Of a DNA stretch of 49,483 nucleotides, positions 17,357-26,214 are shown one piece after another (position 1 is the first letter of the stretch; each line of letters opens with the position of its first letter). Source of the stretch: CAZCWM01 sp964622625. Lineage in GTDB: Bacteria > Planctomycetota > Phycisphaerae > Phycisphaerales > Phycisphaeraceae. The DNA lies in assembly GCA_964622625.1 (NCBI GenBank), contig CAZUUQ010000007.1, positions 1-49,483 of the forward strand. The letters run 5' to 3'. Below the pieces are notes generated by a model, which was not told the origin of the DNA, did not search any database, and saw nothing but the letters and a program-made list of their open reading frames with translations. The position numbers and the translations under genes are program-made.

Positions 17357-18127
17357 TCATCGCAGATGAGCGTCCAGCCACTCGGCGATCAGTGGGTACA
17401 GCCGTGTGTGCTGTTCGGCACTGGAGAAAGCGTGGTTGCCGATGTCGATGACCCGTTGGTCCAGCGGCAAGCCGACCCGCCGGCGGGCATAGGCATAGCG
17501 ATCCGAGACCGGCAGCTCCACGGCCGAGTCCTTTCCGCCCTGGACCAGCAGCGTTGCACCCTTGAACTTCATCACGTCTCCCAGCGGATCGAGGGCCATC
17601 AGGTCGTCACAGAACCGCGAGTTGAGGCGGTTGGTGCCATACTTGAACGGGTCTGCCGGTGGATCGTTGTACAGCCCCGCCAGCCGCCGCATGTTCCAGA
17701 CGTCCGTCGGGTTCAGCAGCATCAGGCAACGGAACGCATCGGTCCGTGCGACAGTGCAGGCGGCAATCAGACCGCCCAGGGAGATGCCCAGCAGCCCCAT
17801 GCGGTCAGGGTCAACATATTTCTGCCGCCGCGACCAGGCGGCCATGCACAGCGCGTCAGACAGCTCGTCGCTGGGCACCATGTCACACAGGCGCCCATCG
17901 GAATCCGGCGTGTGGCGGAAGTTGAAGGTGATCACCGCGTAGCCTCGGGGCACCAGAAATTCCGCCATGTGCAGAAACAAGCCCGTATGCTCGACCCGGT
18001 CTCCACCCAGACCGTGGAGAAGGAGCAGCGCCGGATATCTCTGTGCAACTGCGCCGTCGTCCGGCAGATATGCCATACCGCGAATCATCATGCTGCGGTT
18101 TTCCACTTCGAAGGGCATCTCATGCAT
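17357..18127 (-). CDS. Alpha/beta-hydrolase (dienelactone hydrolase/peptidase-like)
   Basis: A 256-residue soluble alpha/beta hydrolase. It has an oxyanion HGLGG near residues 38-42, nucleophile S116 in GISLGG, an acid in QGGKDSAV and a His in IGNHAFSS, the full catalytic triad. The overall pattern (ALLLLHGLGGDRVEHTGLF...VITFNFR) matches uncharacterised S9/DLH-like esterases. There is no signal peptide. It stands 81 bp downstream of gcvH in the genome but is transcribed ahead of it, so the two may share a transcript. Substrate unknown. ATGs at 18127 and 18118 are both possible starts. Confidence 0.75.
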   Translation of the reverse strand: MHEMPFEVENRSMMIRGMAYLPDDGAVAQRYPALLLLHGLGGDRVEHTGLFLHMAEFLVPRGYAVITFNFRHTPDSDGRLCDMVPSDELSDALCMAAWSRRQKYVDPDRMGLLGISLGGLIAACTVARTDAFRCLMLLNPTDVWNMRRLAGLYNDPPADPFKYGTNRLNSRFCDDLMALDPLGDVMKFKGATLLVQGGKDSAVELPVSDRYAYARRRVGLPLDQRVIDIGNHAFSSAEQHTRLYPLIAEWLDAHLR

Positions 18128-18512
18128 GGTCGGGCTCGATATCCCGGGGACTCATTGGGCCGCTACGCACGTAAAGGCCCATTCGGCTGTCCTGGCGTGG
18201 CAGGGATGGTTCTGGACGCTGCCTGCTCGATGATGATTGTGGGGGTGTTTTGTGGTGGGAGCGGGCTGGGCGCGCCACCATTGGCGCGGCGGGTCACAGC
18301 AGTTTTTCCGACGTTTGCCGCGCCAGCATCCTATAGGCACAGATTACCATGTGCCGGACGGGCGGATTTTACCATCGCGCAACCTGAGCAGAGAATCGGA
18401 CTGCGCCACATAACCAGGCAGCGATGGCGTGGGGTTGGCTGGTCCCTTGAGGACTGGCTCGGCCGGTGGACGTCGCAGGGCCAGCCGGTAGACTGCGCGC
18501 CGGAGGCATGGC
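18128..18512. other. 385-bp divergent intergenic region
   Basis: This is the only gene-free stretch over 300 bp. It separates the leftward hydrolase gene from the rightward aminotransferase gene and should hold both promoters. A 7-bp perfect stem CGCGCCA/TGGCGCG with a CCAT loop lies at 18271-18288, with a TTTTT run 12-18 bp after it on the plus strand. A hexamer TAGACT at 18489-18494 and GGAGG at 18502-18506 precede the ATG at 18513. I see no ORF, RNA gene or repeat family. Confidence 0.5.
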
Positions 18513-19727
18513 ATGGCAATCTCCGCTGGACAGGCACTGGCGATTCATGGCGGCGAGCCGGTGCGGCGCGAGCCGTGGCCGGCGCGGCGGCTGTTCGGGC
18601 CGGCGGAGAAGTCGGCTGTCATGAGGCTCTTCGACGAGGCCATCGAAGCTGGCGAAGCCTTCGGTTACGACGGGCCACATGAGGCGGCCTACACGCGGGC
18701 CTTCGCCGCGATGCTGGGCGGCGGTTTTGCCGATGGGGTCAACAGCGGGACGACGGCGGTGTATGTGGCTCTGCGGGCGCTGGACCTGCCGCGTGGCGCG
18801 GAAGTCGTCGTGCCGGCGATCACGGATCCCGGCGGCGCGATGCCGGCGGCGGTGTGCGGCTGCGTGCCGGTGCCGGCCGACACAGCGCCGATGTCCTACA
18901 ACGTCGGGGCCGCCCAGATCGAAGCAGCGCTCACGCAGCGCACGGCCGCGATCGTGGTGGCGCACATTGCCGGCCAGCCGTGCGACCTGGGGCCGATCGT
19001 CGAGCTGGCGGCGTCGCGCGGGCTGCCGCTGATCGAGGACTGCGCCCAAGCCCACGGGGCGACGTACGACGGCCGGCCCGTCGGCACGTTCGGAACGATC
19101 GCCACGTTCTCGACGATGTTCGCCAAGCACCACGCCACGGGTGGCCAGGGCGGCGTGGTGTTCACGCGCGACGAGGGGCTTTACTGGAAGGCCCGGCGGG
19201 CGGCGGACCGGGGCAAGCCGCACGGTTTGGAAGGCCAGCACCAGAACGTGATCGCGTCATTGAACTTCAACATGGACGAACTGCACGCGGCCGTCGGTCA
19301 GGTGCAGCTTGCCCGTTTACCGCAGATTGTGGCCAAGCGTCAGGAGCTGACAACGACGCTGGCGGAGGCCTGCCGGCGGCGGCTGGCCAGCGTGCGGGTG
19401 GTCGAGTCGTTTCCCGACGCACCGCGCGGTCGGGGGTCGCACTTCTTCGTCTTCCTGCGCTTCGATGAAAAGCAGGCGGGTGTCGACAAGACCACGTTCG
19501 CGCAGGCGGCCCGGGCTGAGGGCATCCCCTTTGAGGCTGGCTATCTGCCGATCCCCTGCCGCCAGCCGTGGTACGTGCAGCAGTTCGGTCGGGACTGGCC
19601 GCTGCCCAACGCCCACGCGACCGATGCGGCGCACTTCAACTGGCAGGTGCACGAGGCCTGTGGCCAGCGCGAGGTCGAAGACACCGTCCACGCCCTTGAG
19701 AAAGTGGAGGCCGCGTTCGCTCGCTGA
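18513..19727 (+). CDS. DegT/DnrJ/EryC1-family PLP aminotransferase
   Basis: A 404-residue fold-type I aminotransferase of the sugar-aminotransferase (AHBA synthase-like) family. NSGTTAVYVALRAL binds the PLP phosphate, EDCAQAHGA provides the ring Asp (D176) and Gln (Q179), and K205 in FSTMFAKHHATGGQGG is the aldimine lysine. These enzymes usually aminate keto-sugars for surface glycans or secondary metabolites. Here the flanking genes are an amidohydrolase and an aldo/keto reductase, not nucleotide-sugar genes, so a small catabolic or biosynthetic pathway is equally possible. GGAGG at 18502-18506 supports ATG 18513; the ATG at 18508 is out of frame. Confidence 0.86.
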   Translation: MAISAGQALAIHGGEPVRREPWPARRLFGPAEKSAVMRLFDEAIEAGEAFGYDGPHEAAYTRAFAAMLGGGFADGVNSGTTAVYVALRALDLPRGAEVVVPAITDPGGAMPAAVCGCVPVPADTAPMSYNVGAAQIEAALTQRTAAIVVAHIAGQPCDLGPIVELAASRGLPLIEDCAQAHGATYDGRPVGTFGTIATFSTMFAKHHATGGQGGVVFTRDEGLYWKARRAADRGKPHGLEGQHQNVIASLNFNMDELHAAVGQVQLARLPQIVAKRQELTTTLAEACRRRLASVRVVESFPDAPRGRGSHFFVFLRFDEKQAGVDKTTFAQAARAEGIPFEAGYLPIPCRQPWYVQQFGRDWPLPNAHATDAAHFNWQVHEACGQREVEDTVHALEKVEAAFAR

Positions 19728-19747
19728 GTGTCGCGTAGACGGGCATC

Positions 19748-20635
19748 ATGCTCATTGACACCCATCAGCATGTGTTCTGGCATGGCCGCGACGACGCGGG
19801 GCTCGTGGCCGACATGGACGAGCACGGTATCGATCTGGCGTGGCTGCTGTCGTGGGACATGGCGTCCTTCGAGGACGCGCCCGAATACCATCACGCGCTC
19901 AACCCGTTGCACCGCCGGAGTGACGGCACGCACGCGGGTATTCCGCTGTCGGACCTGCTGCGGGCCCGTGAGCACTACCCCGACCGCTTCATGGTCGGCT
20001 ACTGTCCGCATCCGGGGCTGAGCCACGCGGCGGGCCTGCTCGAGGCGGCGTATCGCATGCATGGGGTGCGGGTGTGCGGTGAGTGGAAGTTCCGCATGCT
20101 TTTTGACGACCCGCGGTGCCTGGAGCTTTTCCGCAAGGCCGGCGAGCTGGGCTGCCCGGTGGTGCTGCATCTGGACGTGCCGTATCTGGCTGACGGCAAG
20201 GGCGGTCGCGCGTATCAGCCGCTGTGGTTCGGCGGGACGGTCGCGAACCTGGCGCGGGCGCTGGCGGCCTGTCCGCGGACGAATTTCATCGGGCATGCTC
20301 CGGGCTTCTGGCGCGAGATCAGCGGCGACGCGGACGACGATCCGAAGCAGTACCCGGACGGCCCGGTCACACCCGGCGGCCGTCTGTATGGATTGTTCGA
20401 GCAATACGCGAATCTGTATGCCGATCTGTCGGCCGGCTCAGGGCTGGGGGCGCTGCGGCGCGACGCGGAGCACGCGAAGCGGTTTGTGGCGCGGTTCGCC
20501 GACCGGCTGCTGTTCGGTCGGGACTATTACGGCGGGGAGCTGACGGCGTTTCTACGCGGGCTGGACCTGCCGGGGGACGTGATGGCGAAGCTGCATTCGG
20601 CCAACGCGCGTCGGCTGGTGGCCGTCGGCGGTTGA
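19748..20635 (+). CDS. Amidohydrolase-2 family metal-dependent hydrolase
   Basis: A 295-residue TIM-barrel hydrolase or decarboxylase. The N-terminal IDTHQHVF supplies the metal HxH pair, FIGHAPGFW a further His, and FGRDYYGG the conserved C-terminal Asp. The family covers decarboxylases (ACMSD-like), lactonases and deaminases; members with this N-terminus are common in Planctomycetota clusters with oxidoreductases. It starts 20 bp after the aminotransferase stop, in line with an operon, though no clear ribosome binding site is seen. Substrate unknown. Confidence 0.8.
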   Translation: MLIDTHQHVFWHGRDDAGLVADMDEHGIDLAWLLSWDMASFEDAPEYHHALNPLHRRSDGTHAGIPLSDLLRAREHYPDRFMVGYCPHPGLSHAAGLLEAAYRMHGVRVCGEWKFRMLFDDPRCLELFRKAGELGCPVVLHLDVPYLADGKGGRAYQPLWFGGTVANLARALAACPRTNFIGHAPGFWREISGDADDDPKQYPDGPVTPGGRLYGLFEQYANLYADLSAGSGLGALRRDAEHAKRFVARFADRLLFGRDYYGGELTAFLRGLDLPGDVMAKLHSANARRLVAVGG

Positions 20636-20721
20636 CATATCGCGAGCCGCAGCGAGCATGGGATTGAGAGCGGCCTCCTCATCGCCACTTCCATCATCCG
20701 CATCGCCATCACCGCGAGACC

Positions 20722-21702
20722 ATGACCATGCAGTACAAGTCACTGGGACGATCGGGTCTTTCCGTGAGCCGTCTGTGCCTGGGCACGATGAACTTCGGGC
20801 CACGCACGCCGGAGCCGGATGCTCACGCGATCATGGACAAGGCTCTGGAGCACGGGATCAACTTCTTCGACACCGCCAACGGCTACGGGCACACCATCCA
20901 CCACGGATACACGGAGGAGATCATCGGGCGGTGGTTCGCCAAGGGTTCGCCGCGGCGGGAGCGGGTGGTGATAGCGACGAAGGTGTATTCGCCGATGGAT
21001 TCGGACTGGGCCCCGAACAAGAGCGGGGCCAGCGCCCGGCACATGCGCGAGCAGCTCGATGCGAGCCTGCGGCGGCTGCAGGTTGACTACATCGACCTTT
21101 GGCAGATGCATCACATTTCGCGGGCCACGCCGGTGGAGGAGATTCTGCAGACGTATGACATGGCGATCCGCCAGGGCAAGGTGCTGTACGCCGGTTCGAG
21201 CAACTACGCGGGCTGGCACATCGCACGGTTCAACGAGCGGGCGGCGAAGCGCGACATGCTGGGTCTGGTCAGCGAGCAGTGCCATTACCACCTGCACAAT
21301 CGACTGCCGGAACTGGAGCTGCTGCCTGCCTGCCGGGATTACGGTGTGGGTGTCATCGCGTGGAGTCCGCTGGCCGGCGGGCTGCTGGCGGGCACGCAGC
21401 GTCGCGCCGGCGAAAACTCCCGACGCAAGGACGAACTTCGTGAGAAGTATGCGACGGAATTGGCCGCGTATGAGAAGCTATGCGCCACAGTCGGCGCTGA
21501 GCCGGCGCAGGTGGCGCTGGCGTGGTTGCTGCACAACCCCGTCGTGACGGCTCCAATCATTGGGCCGCGGACCATGGAGCAATTGGAGTCGGCGTTGCCT
21601 GCCGTGGAATTGAAGCTGGATGAGACGATACTCAGGGAGCTGGGTGCGATCTGGCCCGCGCCCAGCGGGGGCAAGGAGGCACCCGAGGCGTGGGCGTGGT
21701 GA
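20722..21702 (+). CDS. Aldo/keto reductase
   Basis: A 326-residue NADPH-dependent (beta/alpha)8 oxidoreductase. The catalytic tetrad is visible: Asp and Tyr in FFDTANGYG, Lys in VIATKVY and His in WQMHHI. The GSSNYAGW and IAWSPLAGGLL segments and the C-terminal PIIGPRTMEQLE cofactor-binding region place it with the YghZ/potassium-channel beta-subunit-like branch. Two ATGs (20722 and 20728) are possible starts. It lies 86 bp after the amidohydrolase. Reduces an aldehyde or keto-sugar; exact substrate unknown. Confidence 0.88.
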   Translation: MTMQYKSLGRSGLSVSRLCLGTMNFGPRTPEPDAHAIMDKALEHGINFFDTANGYGHTIHHGYTEEIIGRWFAKGSPRRERVVIATKVYSPMDSDWAPNKSGASARHMREQLDASLRRLQVDYIDLWQMHHISRATPVEEILQTYDMAIRQGKVLYAGSSNYAGWHIARFNERAAKRDMLGLVSEQCHYHLHNRLPELELLPACRDYGVGVIAWSPLAGGLLAGTQRRAGENSRRKDELREKYATELAAYEKLCATVGAEPAQVALAWLLHNPVVTAPIIGPRTMEQLESALPAVELKLDETILRELGAIWPAPSGGKEAPEAWAW

Positions 21703-21776
21703 ATACATGGCCGTTGATAATTGGCGATCGGTGACACTCGGGGGCGCGGCAGCAGCGCCGGAAGTGGAGAGCCGCG

Positions 21777-22646
21777 ATGCCCATGGAGCGTGTTCGCATT
21801 CAGGCCCGCCCCCACCTGGCTGACGCCCGGATGATCCTGGCGTTTTCCGGCTGGATGGATGGGGGCGACGTGTCCACGGGCACGATCGAGTACCTGGTCA
21901 ACCGTCTGGATGCGCAGCCGCTGGCGGAAATCCAGAGCGACGATTTCTATCTGTCCAGCTTTCCCGGCTCGATGGAAGTCAGCGCGTTGTTCCGGCCGCA
22001 CGCGAAGGTGGTCGACGGGCGGGTGACGGAGCTGCACCTGCCGGGCAACACGTTCTTCCACAACGAGGCGCATCACCTTGTTCTGTTCGTGGGCAAGGAG
22101 CCGCACCTGCGCTGGCGGGAGTATGCGGCCGCGCTGTTCGCGGTGGCGCGGACATTTGATGTGCGTCACATGTACTTCATCGGCAGCGTGGGCGGGGCTG
22201 TGCCGCACACCCGCGAGCCGCGGCTCTTCTGCACAGTGTCGGACGCGACGACGCGCGAGCAGATGGAGGTGCACGGGGTCAAGCCGATCGACTACGAAGG
22301 GCCGGCCAGCATCGCGACGTTCCTGTGCGCCACAGCCGAGCCCAACGGGCTGCACATGGCGAACATGGTGGCGGAGATCCCCGCGTATATCCAGGGGCGG
22401 AACTTCAAGTGCATCGAGGCGGTGGTGCGCAAGCTCAGCGCGATCCTGAATCTCTCTCTGGAACTGGACGACCTGCGGGCCATGAGCGATGAGCTGGAGA
22501 ACAAGATCAACGAAGGCGTCGGCGAGCAGCCGGAGCTGGCGAAACTGATCGCCAAGCTCGAGTCGGACTACGACAATGAGGTGTTCGACACGCAGATGAG
22601 CGACCTGAAAGACTGGCTGGAGAAGAAGGGGATCCGGGTGGATTGA
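21777..22646 (+). CDS. PAC2-family protein (proteasome assembly chaperone-like)
   Basis: A 289-residue protein matching the PAC2 family, seen in archaea, actinobacteria and other bacteria and related to the eukaryotic 20S assembly chaperone PSMG2. Typical are the N-terminal ILAFSGWMDGGDVSTGTIEYLV, FIGSVGGAVPHTREPRLF, and a C-terminal helical tail of about 60 residues rich in Glu/Lys that looks coiled-coil. No proteasome, Pup or ARC genes are in the window, so its bacterial role is open. GGAG about 10 bases ahead supports ATG 21777; a second ATG follows two codons later. Confidence 0.82.
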   Translation: MPMERVRIQARPHLADARMILAFSGWMDGGDVSTGTIEYLVNRLDAQPLAEIQSDDFYLSSFPGSMEVSALFRPHAKVVDGRVTELHLPGNTFFHNEAHHLVLFVGKEPHLRWREYAAALFAVARTFDVRHMYFIGSVGGAVPHTREPRLFCTVSDATTREQMEVHGVKPIDYEGPASIATFLCATAEPNGLHMANMVAEIPAYIQGRNFKCIEAVVRKLSAILNLSLELDDLRAMSDELENKINEGVGEQPELAKLIAKLESDYDNEVFDTQMSDLKDWLEKKGIRVD

Positions 22647-22668
22647 GGGGTGGGTCGGTAGCCGGGAG

Positions 22669-22697
22669 TTGGGAGTCCGGGGCGGCGCGGCTAGAAT
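22669..22697 (+). promoter_or_regulatory. Candidate sigma70-type promoter for nuoH
   Basis: TTGGGA at 22669-22674 and TAGAAT at 22692-22697 are separated by 17 bp, near-consensus -35/-10 boxes in a GC-rich background. The -10 ends 36 bp before ATG 22734, leaving room for the AAGGA site at 22721-22725. This supports nuoH being transcribed on its own. Confidence 0.45.
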
Positions 22698-22733
22698 CGC
22701 GGCCGTTTCGTATTCAGATGAAGGATATGGATC

Positions 22734-24164
22734 ATGCTTGAATATATGGCCGCCGGCAATCCCTGGCTGCTGGTGGCGATGAAGCTGGCGATCGTGGCGG
22801 CGGTGTTTCTTCCGCTGATCAGCGTCGTGGTGATGTTCAGCATCTGGTGGGAGCGGAAGGTGGCTGGGCATATCCAGTCCCGCGTCGGGCCGATGCATGT
22901 GGGCGGCTGGCACGGCTGGGCGCAGTCGATCGCCGACGGCGTCAAGCTGATTCTCAAAGAGGATCTGATGCCCGCCACGGCCGACCCCTTTCTGTTCAAG
23001 GCGGCGCCGTACCTGGCGTTCACGCCGGTGTTCGCAGCGTACCTGGCGCTGCCCTTTGGGCCGCAGTTCGTCTTTGAGGCGGGGCTGAACATTGGCGTGC
23101 TTTATCTGTTGGCAGTGCTGAGCGTGGAGGTGATGTCGACGATCATGGCTGGGTGGGGATCGAACTCGAAGTGGTCGGTTTACGGGGCGATGCGCGAGGC
23201 CTGCCAGATGGTCAGCTACGAGGTGCCGCTGGGCATCGCGATCATCGTGGGGGTGCTGACGGCCGGAACGCTGAACCTCGTGGAACTGGGTTACCTTCAG
23301 GCTGGCGGGGTGCACAAGTGGTTCGTGTTCCACAATCCGTTTGTGTTCGGCACGGTGCTGGTGTACTTCATCGCATCGCTGGCGAGCAACAAGCGGGCGC
23401 CGTTTGACCTGCCGGAATCCGAAAGTGAACTGGTGGCAGGCTTTCACACGGAGTACTCGGGCCTGCGCTGGTCGTTTTTCTTTTTTGCCGAGTACGGGGC
23501 GATGTTCGTGGTCGGGTGCATCATGGCGGCGCTGTTCCTGGGTGGATGGAACAGTCCGCTGGGCGCGTACGATCCGGTGTATCTGCTGACGGGCTACGAC
23601 CCGCTGGCGGCAGGCGTGCTCTATTTCGACGGTGCGTTGTCAGGAACGATGAGCTGGGCGGACAAGGCGGCGGTGCTGGACGTCAGCCCGGTGGGGTTGG
23701 CGCTGGTGAACCTGTGGGCAGCTTTATGGTTCCTGGGCAAGTCGATGACGCTGATTTTTGTGCAGATCTGGATTCGCTGGACCTTGCCACGGATCCGCAT
23801 CGACCAGGTGCTGCACACGTGCGTGAAGGTTCTGCTGCCGGCGAGTCTGGTGATGCTGGGCGGGGCGGCGGCGTGGATCTGGCTGGTGCCGCAGCCACAG
23901 GCCGCGGTGCTGGTCAGTGGACGTTCAGTCATGCACCTTGGGCACTTGGCGAGTCCGACGCCGACGATGCAGTTGTTCACGCAGGTGCTGCTGGCGGCGG
24001 TGGGCGTGGGGATGGCGCTGGCGATCGGCGGTTGCGTGGCGGCGGCGTGGTTGCGGCGCGATCGTCATCCGCGCAAGACGCTTTTCCCTGACGTCATGCC
24101 GGTGGGCGGCGAAATCGCCTTCACACGCGGACGCGGAGGCGAAGCAAAGTCCGATGCAGGGTGA
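22734..24164 (+). CDS. nuoH: NADH-quinone oxidoreductase subunit H, extended
   Basis: A 476-residue form of NuoH/ND1, the membrane subunit of complex I that forms the quinone-entry site with NuoB/D. Signature loops are intact: WERKVAGHIQSRVGPMHVG followed by GVKLILKED, then EVPLGIAIIV and RAPFDLPESESELVAGFHTEYS. At 476 residues it is ~150 longer than E. coli NuoH. About 50 extra residues lie between helices (around YDPVYLLTGYDPLAAG...AAVLDVSP), and an ~80-residue C-terminal tail adds one helix. AAGGA at 22721-22725 supports the start. No other nuo gene is present on either side, so the complex I genes must be dispersed or this copy belongs to a partial complex. It ends 12 bp from a convergent gene. 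Confidence 0.9.
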   Translation: MLEYMAAGNPWLLVAMKLAIVAAVFLPLISVVVMFSIWWERKVAGHIQSRVGPMHVGGWHGWAQSIADGVKLILKEDLMPATADPFLFKAAPYLAFTPVFAAYLALPFGPQFVFEAGLNIGVLYLLAVLSVEVMSTIMAGWGSNSKWSVYGAMREACQMVSYEVPLGIAIIVGVLTAGTLNLVELGYLQAGGVHKWFVFHNPFVFGTVLVYFIASLASNKRAPFDLPESESELVAGFHTEYSGLRWSFFFFAEYGAMFVVGCIMAALFLGGWNSPLGAYDPVYLLTGYDPLAAGVLYFDGALSGTMSWADKAAVLDVSPVGLALVNLWAALWFLGKSMTLIFVQIWIRWTLPRIRIDQVLHTCVKVLLPASLVMLGGAAAWIWLVPQPQAAVLVSGRSVMHLGHLASPTPTMQLFTQVLLAAVGVGMALAIGGCVAAAWLRRDRHPRKTLFPDVMPVGGEIAFTRGRGGEAKSDAG

Positions 24165-24176
24165 AGTGGTCCGCAG

Positions 24177-25043
24177 TCACGCATCGGTCTTCCATACGCG
24201 TCCCCATGCCGGTCGGCGGGCCACGCGCCCGGTCATGTCAGCAAATGCATCGCGCGTCTTGCGCAGCTGGGCGTATACGTCGCCGCCGACCGAGTAGCCC
24301 TGCACGTCGATCCAGCCGGTGTAACCCACGTCGTGCAGGCAGGTCAGCAGCGCGAGATTGTCGAGGTCGCCTTGGCCGAGAGGCTCGATGGTCGGCCTGC
24401 CGCCAGGGTCGGTGTGCGAGGTCGAGCCGTTGAGGTTGGCGGCGACGATGCGGCCGGCGGTGTTCTGGGCCTGCTGGAACTGCTGGTGCAGGCGGGTGAG
24501 GTTGCGGTCATCGCGGAAGTACCAGTGGAAGCCGCAGAAGACGCAGCCGAGGCGCGGGTGGTTGAGCGTTGCGGCCAGGCGCAGGCCGTCGGAAAACCGT
24601 TCGAGCCAGTCATGGCAATGCGGGTACAGGCCGAGGGTCAGATCGTGCTTCTCGGCCAGGGGCAGCAGGCGTTCGAGGGCGCGCAGCGCGGCCGCGTCGC
24701 CGGCGGGATCGGAGCAGGGCACGGAGCCGTCGCGGTAGCCGAGGGCCAACTCAATGCGGCGCGTCGCCTCGACGCGCATGAGGCGCTCGACGGCTCGCTC
24801 CAGACTCCAGACCGGCTGGGCGCCTGACAGGTCGATGGAGAAGCTCAGGCCGGCGATCTGCACGCCGGTGCGGGCCGACTGGGCCGCGAGCTCCGCGGCA
24901 TAGGCTTCCTCCCGCGGCTCGAAGCAGGCGTGGTAGTACCCACCGATGCCCAAGTCGGCGAGCATCTGAAGCCGGGCTTCGAGGCTGTAGACGCCGATGG
25001 GCGTGTGAAAGGCAGTGTTCATGATCGAGAGCTGGAAGGTCAT
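24177..25043 (-). CDS. Sugar phosphate isomerase/epimerase (xylose isomerase-like TIM barrel)
   Basis: A 288-residue member of the AP-endonuclease-2/xylose isomerase-like family. Visible elements are a TIM-barrel pattern, YPHCHDWLERFSDGL, CVFCGFHWY, and IDVQGY near the end, providing Glu/His/Asp residues for a divalent metal. It overlaps the upstream dehydrogenase by 4 bp (ATGA at 25040-25043), so the pair is translationally coupled. Such pairs are very common in Planctomycetota and act in inositol or sugar catabolism; the actual substrate cannot be read from sequence. Confidence 0.82.
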   Translation of the reverse strand: MTFQLSIMNTAFHTPIGVYSLEARLQMLADLGIGGYYHACFEPREEAYAAELAAQSARTGVQIAGLSFSIDLSGAQPVWSLERAVERLMRVEATRRIELALGYRDGSVPCSDPAGDAAALRALERLLPLAEKHDLTLGLYPHCHDWLERFSDGLRLAATLNHPRLGCVFCGFHWYFRDDRNLTRLHQQFQQAQNTAGRIVAANLNGSTSHTDPGGRPTIEPLGQGDLDNLALLTCLHDVGYTGWIDVQGYSVGGDVYAQLRKTRDAFADMTGRVARRPAWGRVWKTDA

Positions 25044-26137
25044 GGGTAGTCGCTCCTGCGGACGGTCCGCGGCCGGCCGGTGCGAGCCGCGTCGTAGATG
25101 GCGCGGATGCAGGCGAAGTTGAAGATGGCCTGGCCGTCAAGCACGGCCGGGGCGGGCTGGCCGCGAAGGGCGGCTGCGAAATAGGCCAGGGGCTTGTCGT
25201 GGTGGCCCAATGCGGTGTCCACGCCCTGCTCGAACGCCTGTTCGACCGGCTGGTTGGCCGCGTCGGTGCGCAGGAGCACGCGGCCCTGGGGATCCTTGAA
25301 TTCCAGCCAGCTCCAGCTCACCGCCCCACGCGTGCCCTCGATCTGCGTTTCCGAGCGCGGGATTGCGTGCGTGCATGAGGCGATCTCGTAATCGAGCATG
25401 ACGGTCGAGCCGTCGGACCGCGTGAGGCGCAGGGCGGCGATGGTGTGGTCCTCGATGTCGTAGGTAACATGCGGGGGCAGGCGGACGTCGGTGTGCACAC
25501 GGGCGACGGCGGCCAGGCACACTTCCACCTCGGTGGGCTGCAGGAGCCAGTTAATGACGGCGAAGTCGTAGGGCCCCCACCCCTGCAGGTTGCCGCCGCC
25601 GCTGCGCGAGCGGTCGAGGTACCAGGTGAGTTCGGGGAGATATTCGATCCCCACGCGCAGGCGAGGTTCGACGGCGACCCAGCGGACATGGTACACCTCG
25701 CCCAGCGTGCCGTCGTCGAGCAGTTGCCGCACATGCTGTGTGGGTGGATGGCCCAGGAAGCGACCACTACAACAACCCAGGCGCCGCCCCGCCTGCCGGG
25801 CCGCGGCCAGCATGGCGGCTGCCTCGACCACATTCATCGCCAGCGGTTTTTCGCACAAAGTATGTCGACCGCTGTGCAGCGCGGCTATCGTCATATCCTT
25901 GTGCAGCCAGGGGGGAACAGCCACGACGGCGATGTCGTCGTCGCGTGTCGGCTCGGCAAGCAGCGCGGCTGGGTCGGATTCGACGCGGGCCTGCGGGAAG
26001 GCAGCGGCGAAGCGATGGCGGGCCGACTCACTGGGATCGGCCGCCCACAGCGTCACCTTGTCACGGCCGAAGACCCGCAGGGCGGCATCGGCGTGGTGGT
26101 GAGCGATCACTCCGGCTCCAAGGAGAATCACACGCAT
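25040..26137 (-). CDS. Gfo/Idh/MocA-family oxidoreductase
   Basis: A 365-residue NAD(P)-dependent dehydrogenase. The N-terminal Rossmann domain has GAGVIAHHHA and the CEKPLAMN motif whose Lys is catalytic. The C-terminal alpha/beta domain (~125-340) includes RSGGGNLQGWGPYD with a likely catalytic His/Asp region nearby. The start at 26137 is placed at the Rossmann fold; the 26-codon extension runs into the upstream gene region. It is coupled by 4 bp to the isomerase downstream and follows the 3' end of the large membrane-anchored gene by 77 bp, so it may be a separate unit. Likely acts on a sugar or inositol derivative. Confidence 0.87.
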   Translation of the reverse strand: MRVILLGAGVIAHHHADAALRVFGRDKVTLWAADPSESARHRFAAAFPQARVESDPAALLAEPTRDDDIAVVAVPPWLHKDMTIAALHSGRHTLCEKPLAMNVVEAAAMLAAARQAGRRLGCCSGRFLGHPPTQHVRQLLDDGTLGEVYHVRWVAVEPRLRVGIEYLPELTWYLDRSRSGGGNLQGWGPYDFAVINWLLQPTEVEVCLAAVARVHTDVRLPPHVTYDIEDHTIAALRLTRSDGSTVMLDYEIASCTHAIPRSETQIEGTRGAVSWSWLEFKDPQGRVLLRTDAANQPVEQAFEQGVDTALGHHDKPLAYFAAALRGQPAPAVLDGQAIFNFACIRAIYDAARTGRPRTVRRSDYP

Positions 26138-26214
26138 GGTTTCACGCACCTTCAGGCGGCCCTGGTCCGTCAAAAGCATCAGGGCCGATGATGAGTGCCG
26201 GGAGGCGCGGTCCA

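Noticed and set aside
18271..18306. Stem-loop plus T-run as a rho-independent terminator
   Set aside because: The T-run is 12 bases after the stem and no plus-strand gene ends upstream of it; a regulatory or chance hairpin is more likely.
21339..23447. 702-codon open frame on the minus strand
   Set aside because: Antisense to the aldo/keto reductase, PAC2 and nuoH genes, all of which have strong family motifs.
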